Source: Mnemiopsis leidyi
Taxonomy: Eukaryota > Ctenophora > Tentaculata > Lobata > Bolinopsidae
Direction: 5' to 3'
DNA length: 45,260 nt
NCBI GenBank assembly: GCA_000226015.1
Contig: JH153152.1
Location: forward strand, 77,178-122,437
Shown here: one piece after another, positions 38,301 to 42,539 of the stretch
How positions within the stretch are numbered: position 1 is the stretch's first letter
How the letters are laid out: every line of letters begins with the position of its first letter
Made by a program: the position numbers and the translations under genes
The notes under the pieces: model-generated
What the model was told of the DNA's origin: nothing
The model's input: only the letters and a program-made list of their open reading frames with translations
Database searches by the model: none

Positions 38301-41300
38301 TTCATATTTCATCAACAATATCCGATTTAAACATACTGTAAAGATAAAATTTCAGACATAAGTAACTTTTCTTGCACACTGCCCCCAGTGTGTTGAATGG
38401 GAAAAAATATTTTCACGGTAAAAATCTTGTTCCCCTTTTTGCTGATGCACTGAAAATTTTGGAACTCGAAGTTTTGTCGGAATTAGTAGCATACAATCGT
38501 AGGAAAGGAAGGAAGTTAGAGTCAGTTCTATCGGGCAGGTTTTTTTAAACACATCTGAAGGATTGAATACCAGTAGGATGAAGGAATCTCCGGATCAAAG
38601 GATAACGTTAGCACAGTTAGTGATAGAGGCTCGAGAATTAACGTTTAGAAGTACTGTGAAGTGCCTGCAGCAATGAATCGCCAACAGATGTAGAGGGATC
38701 TCCGGGATTTCCCTTCCTTCTCATGACATACCGTGAGAAACATAAGAAAGACTCTCCTTACTGTATCCAATACACCTCAACTTGGGTTTAGGGAGAACGT
38801 TTCTCTTCCTCGTCAGATCACATTTCCGGGCTGTCGTAGCGGACTTGAGGGAGATGACGACCGTCAGTAGGTCGTTAGTGAGAGCGTCTTGTCCGAGTCT
38901 GGTGAGAGCAGTTTCAGCAGCGTCTACGGTGTATCCCAGCTTCACGGCGTAGTCAATAAAACTGTGCATCTTGTGTAAGAGTGTTGAGGAAGTGTAGTTT
39001 ATTAGCTATACAAGAGGTGATAGTTTGAACAACTGATGCAGTGTGCAAAGTGATTCTCCCTTATAAACTGCACATTTATCGCACTTGTGTCCTCTGATAG
39101 TTTGATTGGTTTTGATTCCTGATGTGATTGGATCGAGTAGTCTGCATGATCATACCAGTGCAGTGTCTGATTACCAGTCATTTTTTCGACGGCTGCCGGC
39201 TGGTTAGTCATGTGATCCGCCATCGGTTAGTCATGTGATCATGGTCGCAGTTCACATGCTCCATGTCACATGACACATTGTCACCCGTACAAACACTACT
39301 TATTAACACTTAACTTATCAGGTGATATCGCATATTGGATTTAGAACACCAATGATGTGTAGGGCGATGTTTGATTGAGTTCAAACCCACGTAGCAAATC
39401 CACGAAACTAAAATTTTATGGTTTTCAACAGATATCTTAAAGACAAAACCATAATTGTAGAAAATTGTAGAAAACACAAATTCATTCTCCCCAACAATTT
39501 TTCGGCTTCGGCTCTTTAAAACATAGATAACTTTACCTTGAAGATCGTAGTTAATACTCCGGATGAGAAAATAATCTCCAGATATGTCAAACCAGTCTCC
39601 TGCCCCAGCAAGATGTCTGACGTAATCAGACCTCCGGTCAGAGTACCAGACTCCATTTTGGATGTTACCGTCCCCTAGCTTTACATCTGATCCTGCCAGT
39701 GCTACTATTTCTTCTCGAACAACTTGGGAGGGAAGGAGAGGTGATGGAGCGGTAAACACTTGGATATGGGGACTAGGTAAGGATGGTTTTTTTCTTGAAA
39801 ACTTAGAGGTCGTTCAAAATAACAGAGCGGTGAGTCGTCATAGGAATGTTAATTAACAGAGAGTAAAACACTTAAAATTTGAGTGAGCATAAACACGAAA
39901 AAGTTTACTCTATCTATCGTTTCTTTATAATCGTCATAATTTATGAAGTATAAAGAACCCTGCAAATTTACCTGAAACTGCTGGAAGAAGATTGAAATAA
40001 AAGTCAACACTTTTACTTTCGACTGTGGTGGTAGCTTTGTAGTATCCTGAGAATGGCAAAGTGTTACACTCTAAATCAGTTACTATCAGTCTCGGGCAAC
40101 ATTCAATAACTCGCGTCGCGAACATCAGAAAACTCAAAATCCACAAAAATAGCAGAACGCAACAAAAATCACAGGTAAATAAATCTCACTAACCTTTAGT
40201 TTGGTGGGAGAATGACTTAATGATGAGGGCAGTGTTGTAGACAATAAAGTCCACTGTGGAGGTTAGAGGTGTGGTGGAAGAAGATTCTAAAAAGTACCAG
40301 CTGGCTCTGTCTCTTGTGACCACTTCCAGCCCGAACTTTAGTCCTGGGTTAAGGAGTTGAGAGAGTGGGGGATATAGAGAGACTTGGTTATCTTTATGTT
40401 TATCTTGTTTTAAAAAACGCGATAAATTTTTAAGTTAACCTAATAAAGGTTTGCAAATTTCCCATAACTCCTAAAACAACAAAATTACCGATTGGAACGT
40501 AGAGCGTGGAGGACTGTTCAGGAGCATCTGTAACCCTCACATCCCACCCAACAATATTGCCAGAGTACAACTCCGCCACATACACTCCTGCAAGTTAGTG
40601 TTAAAGCTTGTCAATAACTTCACTAATTCAAATTGTCTCTACTGTCTCGCATTAGAATTGCCGCTGGCTAAAGTTTGCCTGACCCTCCACGAGCGGCGCT
40701 CGAGCGTTTTTACAAGGGTTGCCGTCAAATCATGATAACGGAGCTTATTTACAGTTTACTTATAACTCATTACTCACAATAAAACTAAGAAGTTACCTTG
40801 GTGATCCTGACTGATAGACTGGAAGACAATGTTGGTCGAGGTGACACTGACCAGTTCACTAGAGGAGGTGAATGTCTGTAAAGCCCCGTCCCGCTGAATG
40901 TACCACTGAGTCACTACTTCTCCAGTTCCCAGACTCTCTCTAGCTCCTGAGGTAGTGATGTGGGTGAACTTGTATAGTGTGCCTCAATTCCATTTGGTGT
41001 GTGTCTTTCCTTTTTTTCTAGTTGTGTCTGCTTTACTGTATGTAAGTTTGGAAGCTGGGTGCTGCGATACCCCAGAGCGTTTGTAATATCATGGATTCAG
41101 ACGAAGCTTACCTGATTCACCTCACTCACATTATCACTTTGATATAGGTGAACTATTTGATGCACGTTAGCAATAGGCATTAGGCAATGACAATTGGATA
41201 ACTGAGCTAGGATCAGTCGGCCCGTTTTCCGGCCGGCTCACCCCTTTTTATAGATCCGGAGGCTTTTTTTATAATGTAATCACATCTAGTTCCGCTCTGA

Positions 41301-41919
41301 TTGTTCACGGCGACGAAATCAATTGCACTCGCTCTCTATATTCAACAACATATTTTAGACCTCTAAATTACAACTAAAAATATTTCAAGAAAATAATTTA
41401 GCAATAACTTAACATGAAATAAATCACATTTTCAGAAATTAAACGGAAGATAAAAAACAGTAAGTACTCAAAAACCGCACCAAAATTAATGAGATAAAAA
41501 TCAAATGTAAATTGATCAGTTCAAAATAGTTTCAGAAAGCACAACAATCTGCACCGAGCGGATTTTTCTCACAAGTCACATGTCGCATAAGGTTGTCACA
41601 CTGCACTCGATATTTCACTCTCTTTTCTGCCTCAGACAAACTCTCGCACTTCATCCTCGTTCCACAGTTCTATTCAAAAGAATTATATCAAATCGTCAAA
41701 AAGTCAATATAATCTACTTAAAGATCTTAAATACGTACTGAAGATTCTTTCAATAAGGGGAATTTCATACTCTCTAATAATTTTTTGTCTTCCTAAAACA
41801 AATGAAGTAAAACACTCGTCTACCTTTAAGGTAAGCAACTTGGTAGATTGTTGAGATGCTGACCATCTGCACTTCGATCATGTGGACCTCGCCCTCAGCG
41901 TTTGTTATGTAATAGCGTC
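569..41919 (-). CDS. Giant Ig/TIL/integrin beta-like gene, 44 visible exons (partial at both ends)
   Basis: This is probably a large extracellular or cell-surface adhesion protein. Exons were placed by eye from minus-strand AG acceptors and GT donors, and every successive pair I list is phase-compatible across all 44 exons (about 9,639 coding nt). Domain order is about 25 Ig-like domains, four TIL-like domains, four Ig-like domains, PSI, integrin beta I-like, hybrid, then I-EGF repeats. The first visible exon starts at the end of an Ig domain, so signal peptide and N-terminus lie beyond the right edge. The last ends in phase 1 inside an I-EGF repeat, so the remaining EGFs, tail and any membrane segment lie beyond the left edge. 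Ig domains keep W-Y and D-x-G-x-Y motifs, but most lack the canonical cysteine pair. It could be two genes, but phase continuity and domain halves split across exons argue for one. Function is inferred. Confidence 0.85.
678..940 (-). mobile_element. Short retroposon (SINE or LINE 3' end) with target-site duplication
   Basis: An 11-bp direct repeat, ATAATGACGTC, occurs at 678-688 and 930-940 and encloses 241 bp. Read on the minus strand, the insert ends in an A-rich tail (CCTAAAAAAGAAGAAGAAG) directly at one repeat. A target-site duplication plus an A-rich tail is the mark of LINE-mediated insertion. The insert is GC-rich in its middle, unlike its surroundings. It lies in the intron between exons 43 and 44. 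No clear polymerase III boxes were found, so SINE versus truncated LINE is open. Confidence 0.7.
2027..2252. repeat. Tetranucleotide microsatellite (ACAG)n and (AAAC)n filling intron 40
   Basis: Plus strand: a short AAAC block, about 16 copies of ACAG, then about 37 AAAC units with two AAACAC interruptions. It ends exactly at the left edge of exon 40. The donor of that exon (GTTTGTTTG on the minus strand) is therefore part of the repeat. It produces open but meaningless frames on both strands. Confidence 0.97.
2665..5800 (-). CDS. Exon 39 (3.1 kb): Ig, four TIL, four Ig, PSI and integrin beta I-like domains
   Basis: One uninterrupted exon of 3,136 nt (1,045 codons). It opens with an Ig domain (FTWTYFNS to ESDEGYYRINIY). 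Four TIL-like cysteine-rich domains follow (about 4735-5475), each with the CACP or CGCP and final C-x-P-x-x-x-C patterns of that family. Four Ig-like domains (about 3600-4700) include GVYFANITT, AGHYHAVYLD, IYYGQVTYH and SGQYYAVVTY. A PSI domain (about 3445-3573) contains CWEKSGDDC and RCAWC. An integrin beta I-like domain (2665-3294) follows, recognised by NPCMADGSC, FDALYQTLIC, IGW, HVAGDGKLGGFVQP, DYPSV and REMIPNSK. The DxSxS metal site reads H-Q-V-P-S and other metal ligands are changed. It ends at an AAG donor in phase 0. The lack of introns contrasts with the exon-dense 5' part. Confidence 0.9.
5988..6902 (-). CDS. Exons 36-38 of the giant gene: last spliced Ig domains
   Basis: Exons are 6673-6902, 6252-6357 and 5988-6076. 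They encode ALGDSGTYQADVEFPD, VTWHYKKNSD and QLSDQGYYIAQLLYPD. Exon 36 starts phase 0 right at the edge of a long minisatellite (acceptor CACCCAG) and ends in phase 2. Exon 37 supplies one base to complete a glycine. Exon 38 ends in phase 2 and is completed by exon 39. These exons link the Ig array to the TIL and integrin part, so they are the critical evidence that both belong to one gene. Confidence 0.8.
6903..7830. repeat. Minisatellite of about 24-26 bp units abutting the acceptor of exon 36
   Basis: About 930 bp of variants of a unit containing ACTTGGTGATATGG and GATGTTCAGAT, with higher-order blocks (GGTATCGAGAT and GGTGTCCAGAC alternate in pairs). On the minus strand the unit contains CACCAAG-TATC, very like the true exon 36 acceptor CACCCAG-GTGTC at 6902. 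The right end (7680-7830) is the most homogeneous, implying recent growth there. Confidence 0.95.
7835..9176. other. Non-coding part of intron 35, left
   Basis: Apart from the acidic coding-like pieces at 8830-9020, I see no gene here. The sequence is AT-rich with a short TTCCCATTTCCC repeat at 8573-8600. Confidence 0.5.
8830..9020 (-). pseudogene. Coding-like acidic sequence downstream of receptor A
   Basis: Past the stop codon of receptor A, the same strand has acidic, coding-like pieces in two frames: DTTSMLDEGDEVVAVAMDEE, then EFQEAEEEKENQLKAATFKK and a stop at about 8830. The frame changes between them. This could be a decayed former cytoplasmic tail of receptor A (receptor B has a long charged tail), or an unrelated exon. 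No splice arrangement fits clearly. Confidence 0.25.
9177..10355 (-). CDS. Intronless rhodopsin-family-like seven-transmembrane receptor A, nested in intron 35
   Basis: The 392-residue reading frame has seven hydrophobic segments. TM1 carries the G-N pair (LTGNGFVIF), TM2 the L-A-x-x-D (NLAVVDIAN), TM3 starts near FICN, TM6 has TPF, and TM7 has NPFIY, matching NPxxY. The usual E/DRY at the end of TM3 is replaced by SLNKMIRCMFPL, so its G-protein coupling switch is altered. The start methionine is directly followed by a second one and by a third at residue 9. It lies on the same strand as the host gene, inside its largest intron, and 12182-13468 is its close paralogue. The C-terminal tail is shorter and differs from that copy. 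Ligand unknown; class A membership is inferred from motifs. Confidence 0.88.
   Translation of the reverse strand: MMSDCCSKMRTWINHLSGIYTLLVILLDLTGNGFVIFATVARNAIKLDKMSVWIIQNLAVVDIANGIFVLVPAITTYFTDGIWLMGPFICNLIFGYKYCFVIGNIFLINFLSLNKMIRCMFPLRNLVSTRRQRLSITFTVLILMLIGPTRKLYAAFISKTALVRFSEVHSTCIAYDVEEVDKAFQPIVERSMVFIFIVIPVMVLIAVNTSLLCFAVRSTNKKVNRKNLLIIILVTLIFVATFTPFCVQYQKYANSFHEAPVSMRIGLFIGFISTFSNPFIYFATNETFRKFTKSSLAWIFHSCVLRTWGSFSRLRVGTVRGMRRKKTQTTLNEDVVKKPVPCGGRQKRGPDVPGNIGGEIDVKIVVLGCGVSKEGGIIAKLEEVKEVDEVAT
10356..12181. other. Spacer between receptors A and B
   Basis: No gene recognised. The part at 11755-11935 has imperfect repeats of CCGCTGTAGCGTCCACC and is GC-richer. The stretch 12010-12180 is T-rich and gives a spurious open frame on the plus strand. 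Confidence 0.5.
12182..13468 (-). CDS. Intronless rhodopsin-family-like seven-transmembrane receptor B, tandem copy of A
   Basis: The 428-residue frame is nearly collinear with receptor A. I count about 13 differences in the first 120 or so residues, and long DNA stretches are identical. It keeps LTGNGFVIF in TM1, NLAVVDIAN in TM2, SLNKMVRCLFPL in place of DRY, TPF-like VPFTVQYH in TM6, and INPFIYMATN in TM7. The C-terminal tail after about residue 310 is long, charged and probably cytoplasmic (REQDKKSEEIRAML, LLEDSQVSNVKLSYG). The two copies are separated by 1.8 kb of non-coding DNA and share orientation, which fits tandem duplication inside the intron. Ligand unknown. Confidence 0.88.
   Translation of the reverse strand: MMTLTWINRLSGIYTLLVILLDLTGNGFVIFATVARKTIKLDKMSVWIIQNLAVVDIANAIFVLVPATTTYFSDGIWMMGSFICNLIFGYKYSFVIGNIFLIIILSLNKMVRCLFPLRNLVSTRRQRLSVSITVLILMLIGPARKLYAVFISKTATVRFSEIHSSCIAYEVVGGIEQAFRPSLDKLMLFIFVVIPVIVLVTVNAGLVCFAVRSIKRKVNRKNVLIVILVTLTFVATFVPFTVQYHKYGDSFHEAPPSMRIGLLVGFISSFINPFIYMATNETFRVFTKRSIAWIFYSFVLGPCACLQRKIRRVSTRVTTRVSTVRVMTRRKTQSTLNEGVVQASASYSSKERRQTEKTKQIVEREQDKKSEEIRAMLRKNRVAMDNSANKDLSLLEDSQVSNVKLSYGTNESEEKCRKNINAAIIDKK
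15965..15995. repeat. Perfect 14-bp inverted repeat with 3-bp loop
   Basis: TATAAATGTTCGAT, ATA, ATCGAACATTTATA: perfect arms. It could form a hairpin or bind a symmetric factor. There are no genes next to it; it lies in the right half of intron 35. Confidence 0.85.
17929..17983. repeat. 27-bp perfect tandem duplication
   Basis: GTTCGCCATCAAATGTTAAC followed by AAGGAA occurs twice in a row. A second short duplication lies nearby (TGTCGCGGAA then AGTCAATGTAC, about 17764-17812). Both are small and non-coding. Confidence 0.85.
18595..18795 (+). CDS. Possible 66-residue single-pass membrane protein in intron 35
   Basis: A short frame starting at AACC ATG A encodes a hydrophobic segment (IFVIALTVLGALGGLSCLA), then a cysteine and a basic tail (LRKLVKSKTKC). 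That is the layout of a small single-pass membrane protein. No family was recognised and no introns or polyadenylation signal were seen nearby. It lies about 350 bp from exon 35 of the host gene, on the opposite strand. It may be chance. Confidence 0.25.
   Translation: MTESLVTTGTGQIFVIALTVLGALGGLSCLAKACYHSYHPQENPALRKLVKSKTKCTTLDIAKHAP
19131..21367 (-). CDS. Exons 31-35 of the giant gene: Ig domains flanked by minisatellites
   Basis: Exons are 21248-21367, 20765-20990, 20354-20475, 19645-19851 and 19131-19244. Key strings are KSRQGTYSVIHQ, FSPPDVG joined to IYVSISETF, ELKWYKVTRG, REQEGIYVAIVKF and YTTTWFR. Exon 32 ends at a canonical GTAAGT donor that belongs to a 25-bp tandem repeat. Exon 34 begins at an acceptor that belongs to a 39-bp tandem repeat. 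Exon 35 has a G-rich tandem repeat just upstream of its acceptor. Exon 35 ends in phase 0 after W-F-R and continues with V-S-S-S in exon 36, 12 kb away. Confidence 0.8.
19256..19410. repeat. G-rich tandem repeat upstream of exon 35
   Basis: Four or five imperfect copies of a unit with GGGGGGCAACCCCCAATATT or AATGTTATGAGGG. It lies 12-165 bp from the exon 35 acceptor (19244). On the plus strand it contains many runs of 4-9 G, so it could form G-quadruplexes; on the transcribed RNA it is C-rich. Confidence 0.85.
19834..20090. repeat. 39-bp minisatellite copying the acceptor and start of exon 34
   Basis: Seven copies of a 38-40 bp unit containing GTGTATTGGGAACCCTGGGG and GGAGGCGTTTTAAGTTCT. On the minus strand each copy reads CCTCCTCCCCAG followed by GGTTCCCAATACACAGA, which is the real splice acceptor plus the first codons of exon 34 (19645-19851). 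The leftmost copy is the functional boundary. Confidence 0.93.
20617..20790. repeat. 25-bp minisatellite copying the donor of exon 32
   Basis: Seven copies with a fixed 25-bp period, starting 20617, 20641, 20666, 20691, 20716, 20741 and 20766; the middle ones are identical. On the minus strand the unit contains GATGTCG-GTAAGTTTCAG, so each carries a consensus donor and a TTTCAG acceptor-like string. The 20766 copy straddles the 3' end of exon 32 and encodes S-F-S-P-P-D-V-G. Confidence 0.95.
21538..23912 (-). CDS. Exons 25-30 of the giant gene: Ig domains
   Basis: Exons are 23739-23912, 23314-23505, 22868-23120, 22434-22712, 22024-22173 and 21538-21826. They encode Ig halves with TIWMYEKEG, GRYNVYFKND, GVYHFAVKNK, IHWYRVDAG, SRDSGRYVAVG, EEDAGVYIANF, VQWYRLTPNK and SSPNVGEIVSYIVES. 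Exons 27, 28 and 30 (253, 279 and 289 nt) each span the end of one domain and much of the next. The splice between exons 29 and 30 splits a methionine codon (AT then G). GC content and codon use look like the rest of the gene. Cysteines are few and unpaired here. Confidence 0.8.
24139..26887 (-). CDS. Exons 15-24 of the giant gene: Ig domains
   Basis: Exons are 26754-26887, 26465-26591, 26181-26246, 25828-26001, 25629-25703, 25407-25494, 25082-25173, 24678-24819, 24408-24498 and 24139-24223. They contain GMYYVSNDNG, RKWYRILDG, GYYATNIGEY, VQWKFYTTSS, GFYQAVLQDS, VHWYLT, GTYYVSDERG, VVWYKSSDG and GLYIAHDTLK. Three junctions here are phase 2 just after the tryptophan or its neighbour, rather than in the glycine, so this block mixes intron positions. 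Exon 17 is only 66 nt. A pure poly-C tract on this strand (25202-25221) sits about 30 nt upstream of the acceptor of exon 21. Introns are short, mostly 100-400 nt. Confidence 0.8.
25202..25221. repeat. Homopolymer G tract near the exon 21 acceptor
   Basis: A run of about 18 G on the plus strand, i.e. poly-C in the transcript, about 30 nt upstream of the exon 21 acceptor (25173). It probably forms part of the polypyrimidine tract. Its exact length is likely to be uncertain in the assembly. Confidence 0.8.
27121..28826 (-). CDS. Exons 10-14 of the giant gene: Ig domains
   Basis: Exons are 28666-28826, 28379-28472, 28060-28210, 27726-27889 and 27121-27561. They carry GYYKFVASDQ, GVYIAVDPSG, GVYFARDQSN and GFYRATTDSN, with the tryptophan halves between them (LQWFKMEGG, ASWTFL, PRWYRQDEEG). 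Exon 14 is 441 nt and covers most of two Ig halves without an intron, suggesting local intron loss. The donor of exon 10 (AGT then GTTAGT) is weak but is the phase-0 option that joins exon 11, whose only open frame is phase 0. The acceptor of exon 10 is the parent of a 22-bp minisatellite directly upstream of it. Confidence 0.8.
28810..29030. repeat. 22-bp minisatellite copying the acceptor of exon 10
   Basis: Ten occurrences of CTTGTAGTAAC at about 22-bp steps, counting the one inside exon 10. On the minus strand each unit reads ACCAG-GTTACTACAAGTTTGT, i.e. an acceptor AG followed by the codons for G-Y-Y-K-F. The genuine acceptor is at 28826. The array generates three overlapping long open frames that are not real genes. 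Confidence 0.95.
29100..29380 (-). pseudogene. Extra Ig-like exon candidates in intron 9
   Basis: Two stretches look like additional Ig exons not used in the traced chain. One begins at an acceptor after 29268 in phase 1 and reads GVYHIATFEFGWSIEHGAKF, matching the G-x-Y start of the other Ig exons. The other (about 29320-29380) reads GGYYPYQLTLTV after a weak acceptor. Neither joins its neighbours in phase through a clear donor. They may be decayed duplicates or alternative exons competing with exon 10. Confidence 0.4.
30035..30235. repeat. Tandem duplication of a unit of about 70 bp
   Basis: A unit containing CGGACATGGCCGACAGTGCG, ACTTGC, then TAGTCCGGGCTACACC and GAGATCTG occurs twice nearly identically (about 30044-30110 and 30112-30170). 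A third diverged copy follows (GGGATATGACAAAC to TTAGTCCGGG, about 30181-30225). It lies upstream of receptor C. It is GC-rich and partly self-complementary, so it may be a promoter-proximal repeat or an old transposon end. Confidence 0.8.
30628..31764 (+). CDS. Intronless seven-transmembrane receptor C, nested antisense in intron 9
   Basis: The 378-residue frame starts in a favourable context (AACC ATG A). It has an N-terminal extracellular stretch with N-x-S/T sites (FGNSTLSDM), then seven hydrophobic segments. TM3 ends AVTRTIMIFNPFYE where DRY is normally found. TM6 is near NTPYSVYAAY, and TM7 has NGALNPVILI, so NPxxY is modified to NPVIL. It is not close to receptors A and B. The gene is on the plus strand, opposite to the host, between exon 10 (28826) and exon 9 (32179). 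Several AATAAA hexamers at 32118-32165 could serve as polyadenylation signals. Ligand unknown. Confidence 0.85.
   Translation: MKELVSAPSNNSFFGNSTLSDMTDAYNSPTTTSEMEQLERKFDYTSAPSFVLSTMAIILNIFVINFYRKTEITVVPLLYSLIAAMDILCAVGTIYQYVTFQIYFERGEAFEVNAMIFLFMIQIGYRCSVFCNLVLAVTRTIMIFNPFYEIKIKTVKLVCVLYVVPGIALFGINTFSYCKEYKFGSKDLSYFEYVFNREFLFGSGLEDLLYDYVSKSETPLYVISIVPDLLAFIIPGIIVIATCVIQVRSIWKASKFSASFNQRHVTMTVLLMSTLFVVCNTPYSVYAAYILFSKQVPGESHSYVIILLATVFPLLNGALNPVILITRSCEMKRRFSKVLQKMKCGVGVGRLGRSGDTRATKRRETREIELGEPRKNGI
32179..37869 (-). CDS. Exons 7-9 of the giant gene: Ig domains around the P450-bearing intron
   Basis: Exons are 37743-37869 (phase 1 to 2, GEYYVSDAAG then VTLTALLGSDVILTP), 37132-37265 (phase 2 to 1, QLQWYVGKEG through HHEAVYYG) and 32179-32412 (phase 1 to 1, TNWFLWKLQV then the next Ig half). 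Exon 7 splits a lysine codon with exon 8, and exon 8 joins exon 9 within a glycine. This fixes intron 8 at 32413-37131, which contains a complete cytochrome P450 gene on the same strand. Intron 6 (37870-39536) contains a UBA-like small gene and a 20-bp minisatellite. The join of exons 8 and 9 across 4.7 kb rests on phase and on completion of the Ig G strand. Confidence 0.75.
32839..34338 (-). CDS. Intronless microsomal cytochrome P450, nested in intron 8
   Basis: A 499-residue frame, the usual length for a P450. An N-terminal hydrophobic anchor (LLCSLLLSSVLLYLLLNLYI) suggests insertion in the endoplasmic reticulum. All key motifs are intact: I-helix MAGMDTTAIA, K-helix E-A-M-R, PERF in the meander region, and the haem loop FMVGQRSCIG with the cysteine ligand. 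Resemblance around WQAKRRTMDPAFRKASLKSI and the haem loop suggests the clan containing CYP4 and CYP46 (cholesterol 24-hydroxylase), but I cannot fix the family. It needs an NADPH-P450 reductase partner; its substrate is unknown. It has no introns, lies on the host strand between exons 8 and 9, and may have arisen by retroposition. Nothing suggests decay. Confidence 0.92.
   Translation of the reverse strand: MILLCSLLLSSVLLYLLLNLYIYLERRKYRHFKSPPVPISLIWFLGVLPEFLRYTKKTKGLVLFEFYRVYGWKLFVIPIFNRNFIFCMDLGILHRVCNDRITFPKSDEIRKILGSIAGERIFGDHGLLKDPGSNLWQAKRRTMDPAFRKASLKSITNGVNMVTDHLIRRLQRHCSAEPLDITREMTRAGFETISVCGFNWNEEVLEKHGEETLKQASVIIDTISLVLREKFTFDFPWSRLGEKKKLKENVPKIRSFIKEHLLKRMKSLPKNGENGDILSHIMKSNQCSDQLTIDDLVDEYLLFLMAGMDTTAIAMATTLFFLTAHPDVLSKAQSEVDQVFGNKTELEFDDLNNLVYLELVIKEAMRMKPAVTWTTRQCKKDSVTINEVRIPKEAEILVPIQTIHMDPTLWDRPHEFLPERFLPEARKNSTSMSYLPFMVGQRSCIGRNFAMLVSKTVLSRVIREFHLEGADPGLKDVEMGGALTSRPVNGVNLKLSRRR
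34438..34482. repeat. 14-bp direct repeat, about three copies
   Basis: TATTTGGTCTGACG is repeated (ATTTGGTCTGACGTATTTGG and then GTCTGACGTGTTTGG), with a partial third copy. It lies about 100 bp upstream of the P450 start codon, so it might lie in that gene's promoter, but nothing else supports this. Confidence 0.6.
36087..36290. mobile_element. MITE with about 34-bp terminal inverted repeats
   Basis: The left end reads GGAACGGTATTC then GGTGTCTCAAATTTT. The reverse complement of the right end reads GAAACGGTATTC then AGTGTCTCAAATTTT, with only a few mismatches over about 34 bp. The 204-bp interior has no coding potential. This is the structure of a non-autonomous DNA transposon. Target duplication is not clear (a TA or short AT-rich repeat at most). 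It lies in intron 8, right of the P450 gene. Confidence 0.75.
37884..38095. repeat. 20-bp minisatellite next to the acceptor of exon 7
   Basis: About ten copies of a 20-bp unit (GTCATGGTGATTTGGGGGTT) with increasing divergence to the right. It begins 15 bp upstream of the exon 7 acceptor (37869), so it forms the distal part of the polypyrimidine and branch-point region rather than copying the splice site itself. Confidence 0.93.
38640..38969 (-). CDS. Small two-exon gene with a UBA/CUE-like domain, nested in intron 6
   Basis: The first exon (38732-38969) starts at MHSFIDYAVKLGY and carries VDAAETALTRLGQDALTNDL. This resembles the small three-helix UBA/CUE-like domain found in Regnase (ZC3H12) and N4BP1-type RNases, which has the pattern LGY, then LG, then A-x-N-D-L-L. 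A strong GTATGT donor follows SYVSH. A CTGCAG acceptor near 38659 would add a few residues and a stop, giving about 85 residues with no nuclease domain. Without splicing it stops at 38721. It lies on the host strand between exons 6 and 7. It could instead be a lone retained exon of a lost gene. Function unknown; ubiquitin binding would be a guess. Confidence 0.4.
39537..41919 (-). CDS. Exons 1-6 of the giant gene: first visible Ig domains
   Basis: Exons are 41824-41919, 40797-40946, 40489-40587, 40194-40343, 39972-40046 and 39537-39722. All are phase 1 at both ends and multiples of three long (96, 150, 99, 150, 75, 186 nt). A short exon carrying the end of one Ig domain (GRYYITN, GVYVAELYSG, GYYKATTTVE) alternates with a longer one carrying the tryptophan half of the next (TQWYIQRDG, ASWYFLES, GVWYSDRR). 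Junctions fall in the glycine codon of the D-x-G-x-Y motif. The acceptor of exon 6 is the least certain: an AAG acceptor at 39722 or one about 30 nt upstream both keep frame. Intron 1 (40947-41823) holds an unrelated cysteine-rich reading frame. Confidence 0.8.
41533..41669 (-). CDS. Possible terminal exon of a cysteine-rich protein inside intron 1
   Basis: After a TAG acceptor-like site, this strand reads NCGTRMKCESLSEAEKRVKY and further on QCDNLMRHVTC and GADCCAF, then stop. That is six cysteines in about 45 residues with a C-terminal CC. The spacing looks like a small disulphide-rich module, but I cannot name the family. The matching upstream exons were not found. It could be the last exon of a nested gene or a chance frame. 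Confidence 0.25.
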
Positions 41920-42539
41920 CTGGTTGGGGGAGGGGGTGTGTTTACTCCGAAAACTTTACCGATTTCGGTGTAGCGACAGTAAGTATTTTTGGTGGGCACC
42001 CCCGTATTTTTGGTGGCAGTGTAAAAGAGGTCTAAACAGGGTGTCCGTTCAAATTGATATATTTTTGAACATTTATGTATTTTGTATAATGCATTGCCTT
42101 GAAATGTATTTCAGTAGAACGCTTAATAAGAAATAGGCGTTTAGGGTAGTCCAACACTATCACTATATACTATAATTAATTGCTGGGAGCCGGCCCTCAG
42201 AACAGGTTCTACAGTTTACACACTGAGGCGCCAACCAAAGGAGCATTGGGCCATTATTTTGACTAATGTATGTATGACACCGGTACAGCGTTGCTCTATA
42301 ATTTTGGTAGAAAAGGGGCCATCAGCTATACGCGAATGTTTGTGTTGTGTTTTAATTCTTGTATGCTGCTTAAAGTATAACTCGCTGCTTTAGCCCCCTT
42401 TAGCCTGATCACGATCAAAACAGCAAGGCAATCATGGCAATCTCTCCGGGATACCGATGCAGAATCCCGCCCTCAAGTCTCACTCAGCACGATCTGCTGT
42501 CTGATAAACCTCTTTTGCACCCGGCACATTTCATAAACC

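Noticed and set aside
38586..38684. 32-codon plus-strand frame MKESPDQRITLAQLVIEARE
   Set aside because: Looks faintly coding, but it is too short, without homologues I recognise, and overlaps the proposed second exon of the UBA-like gene.
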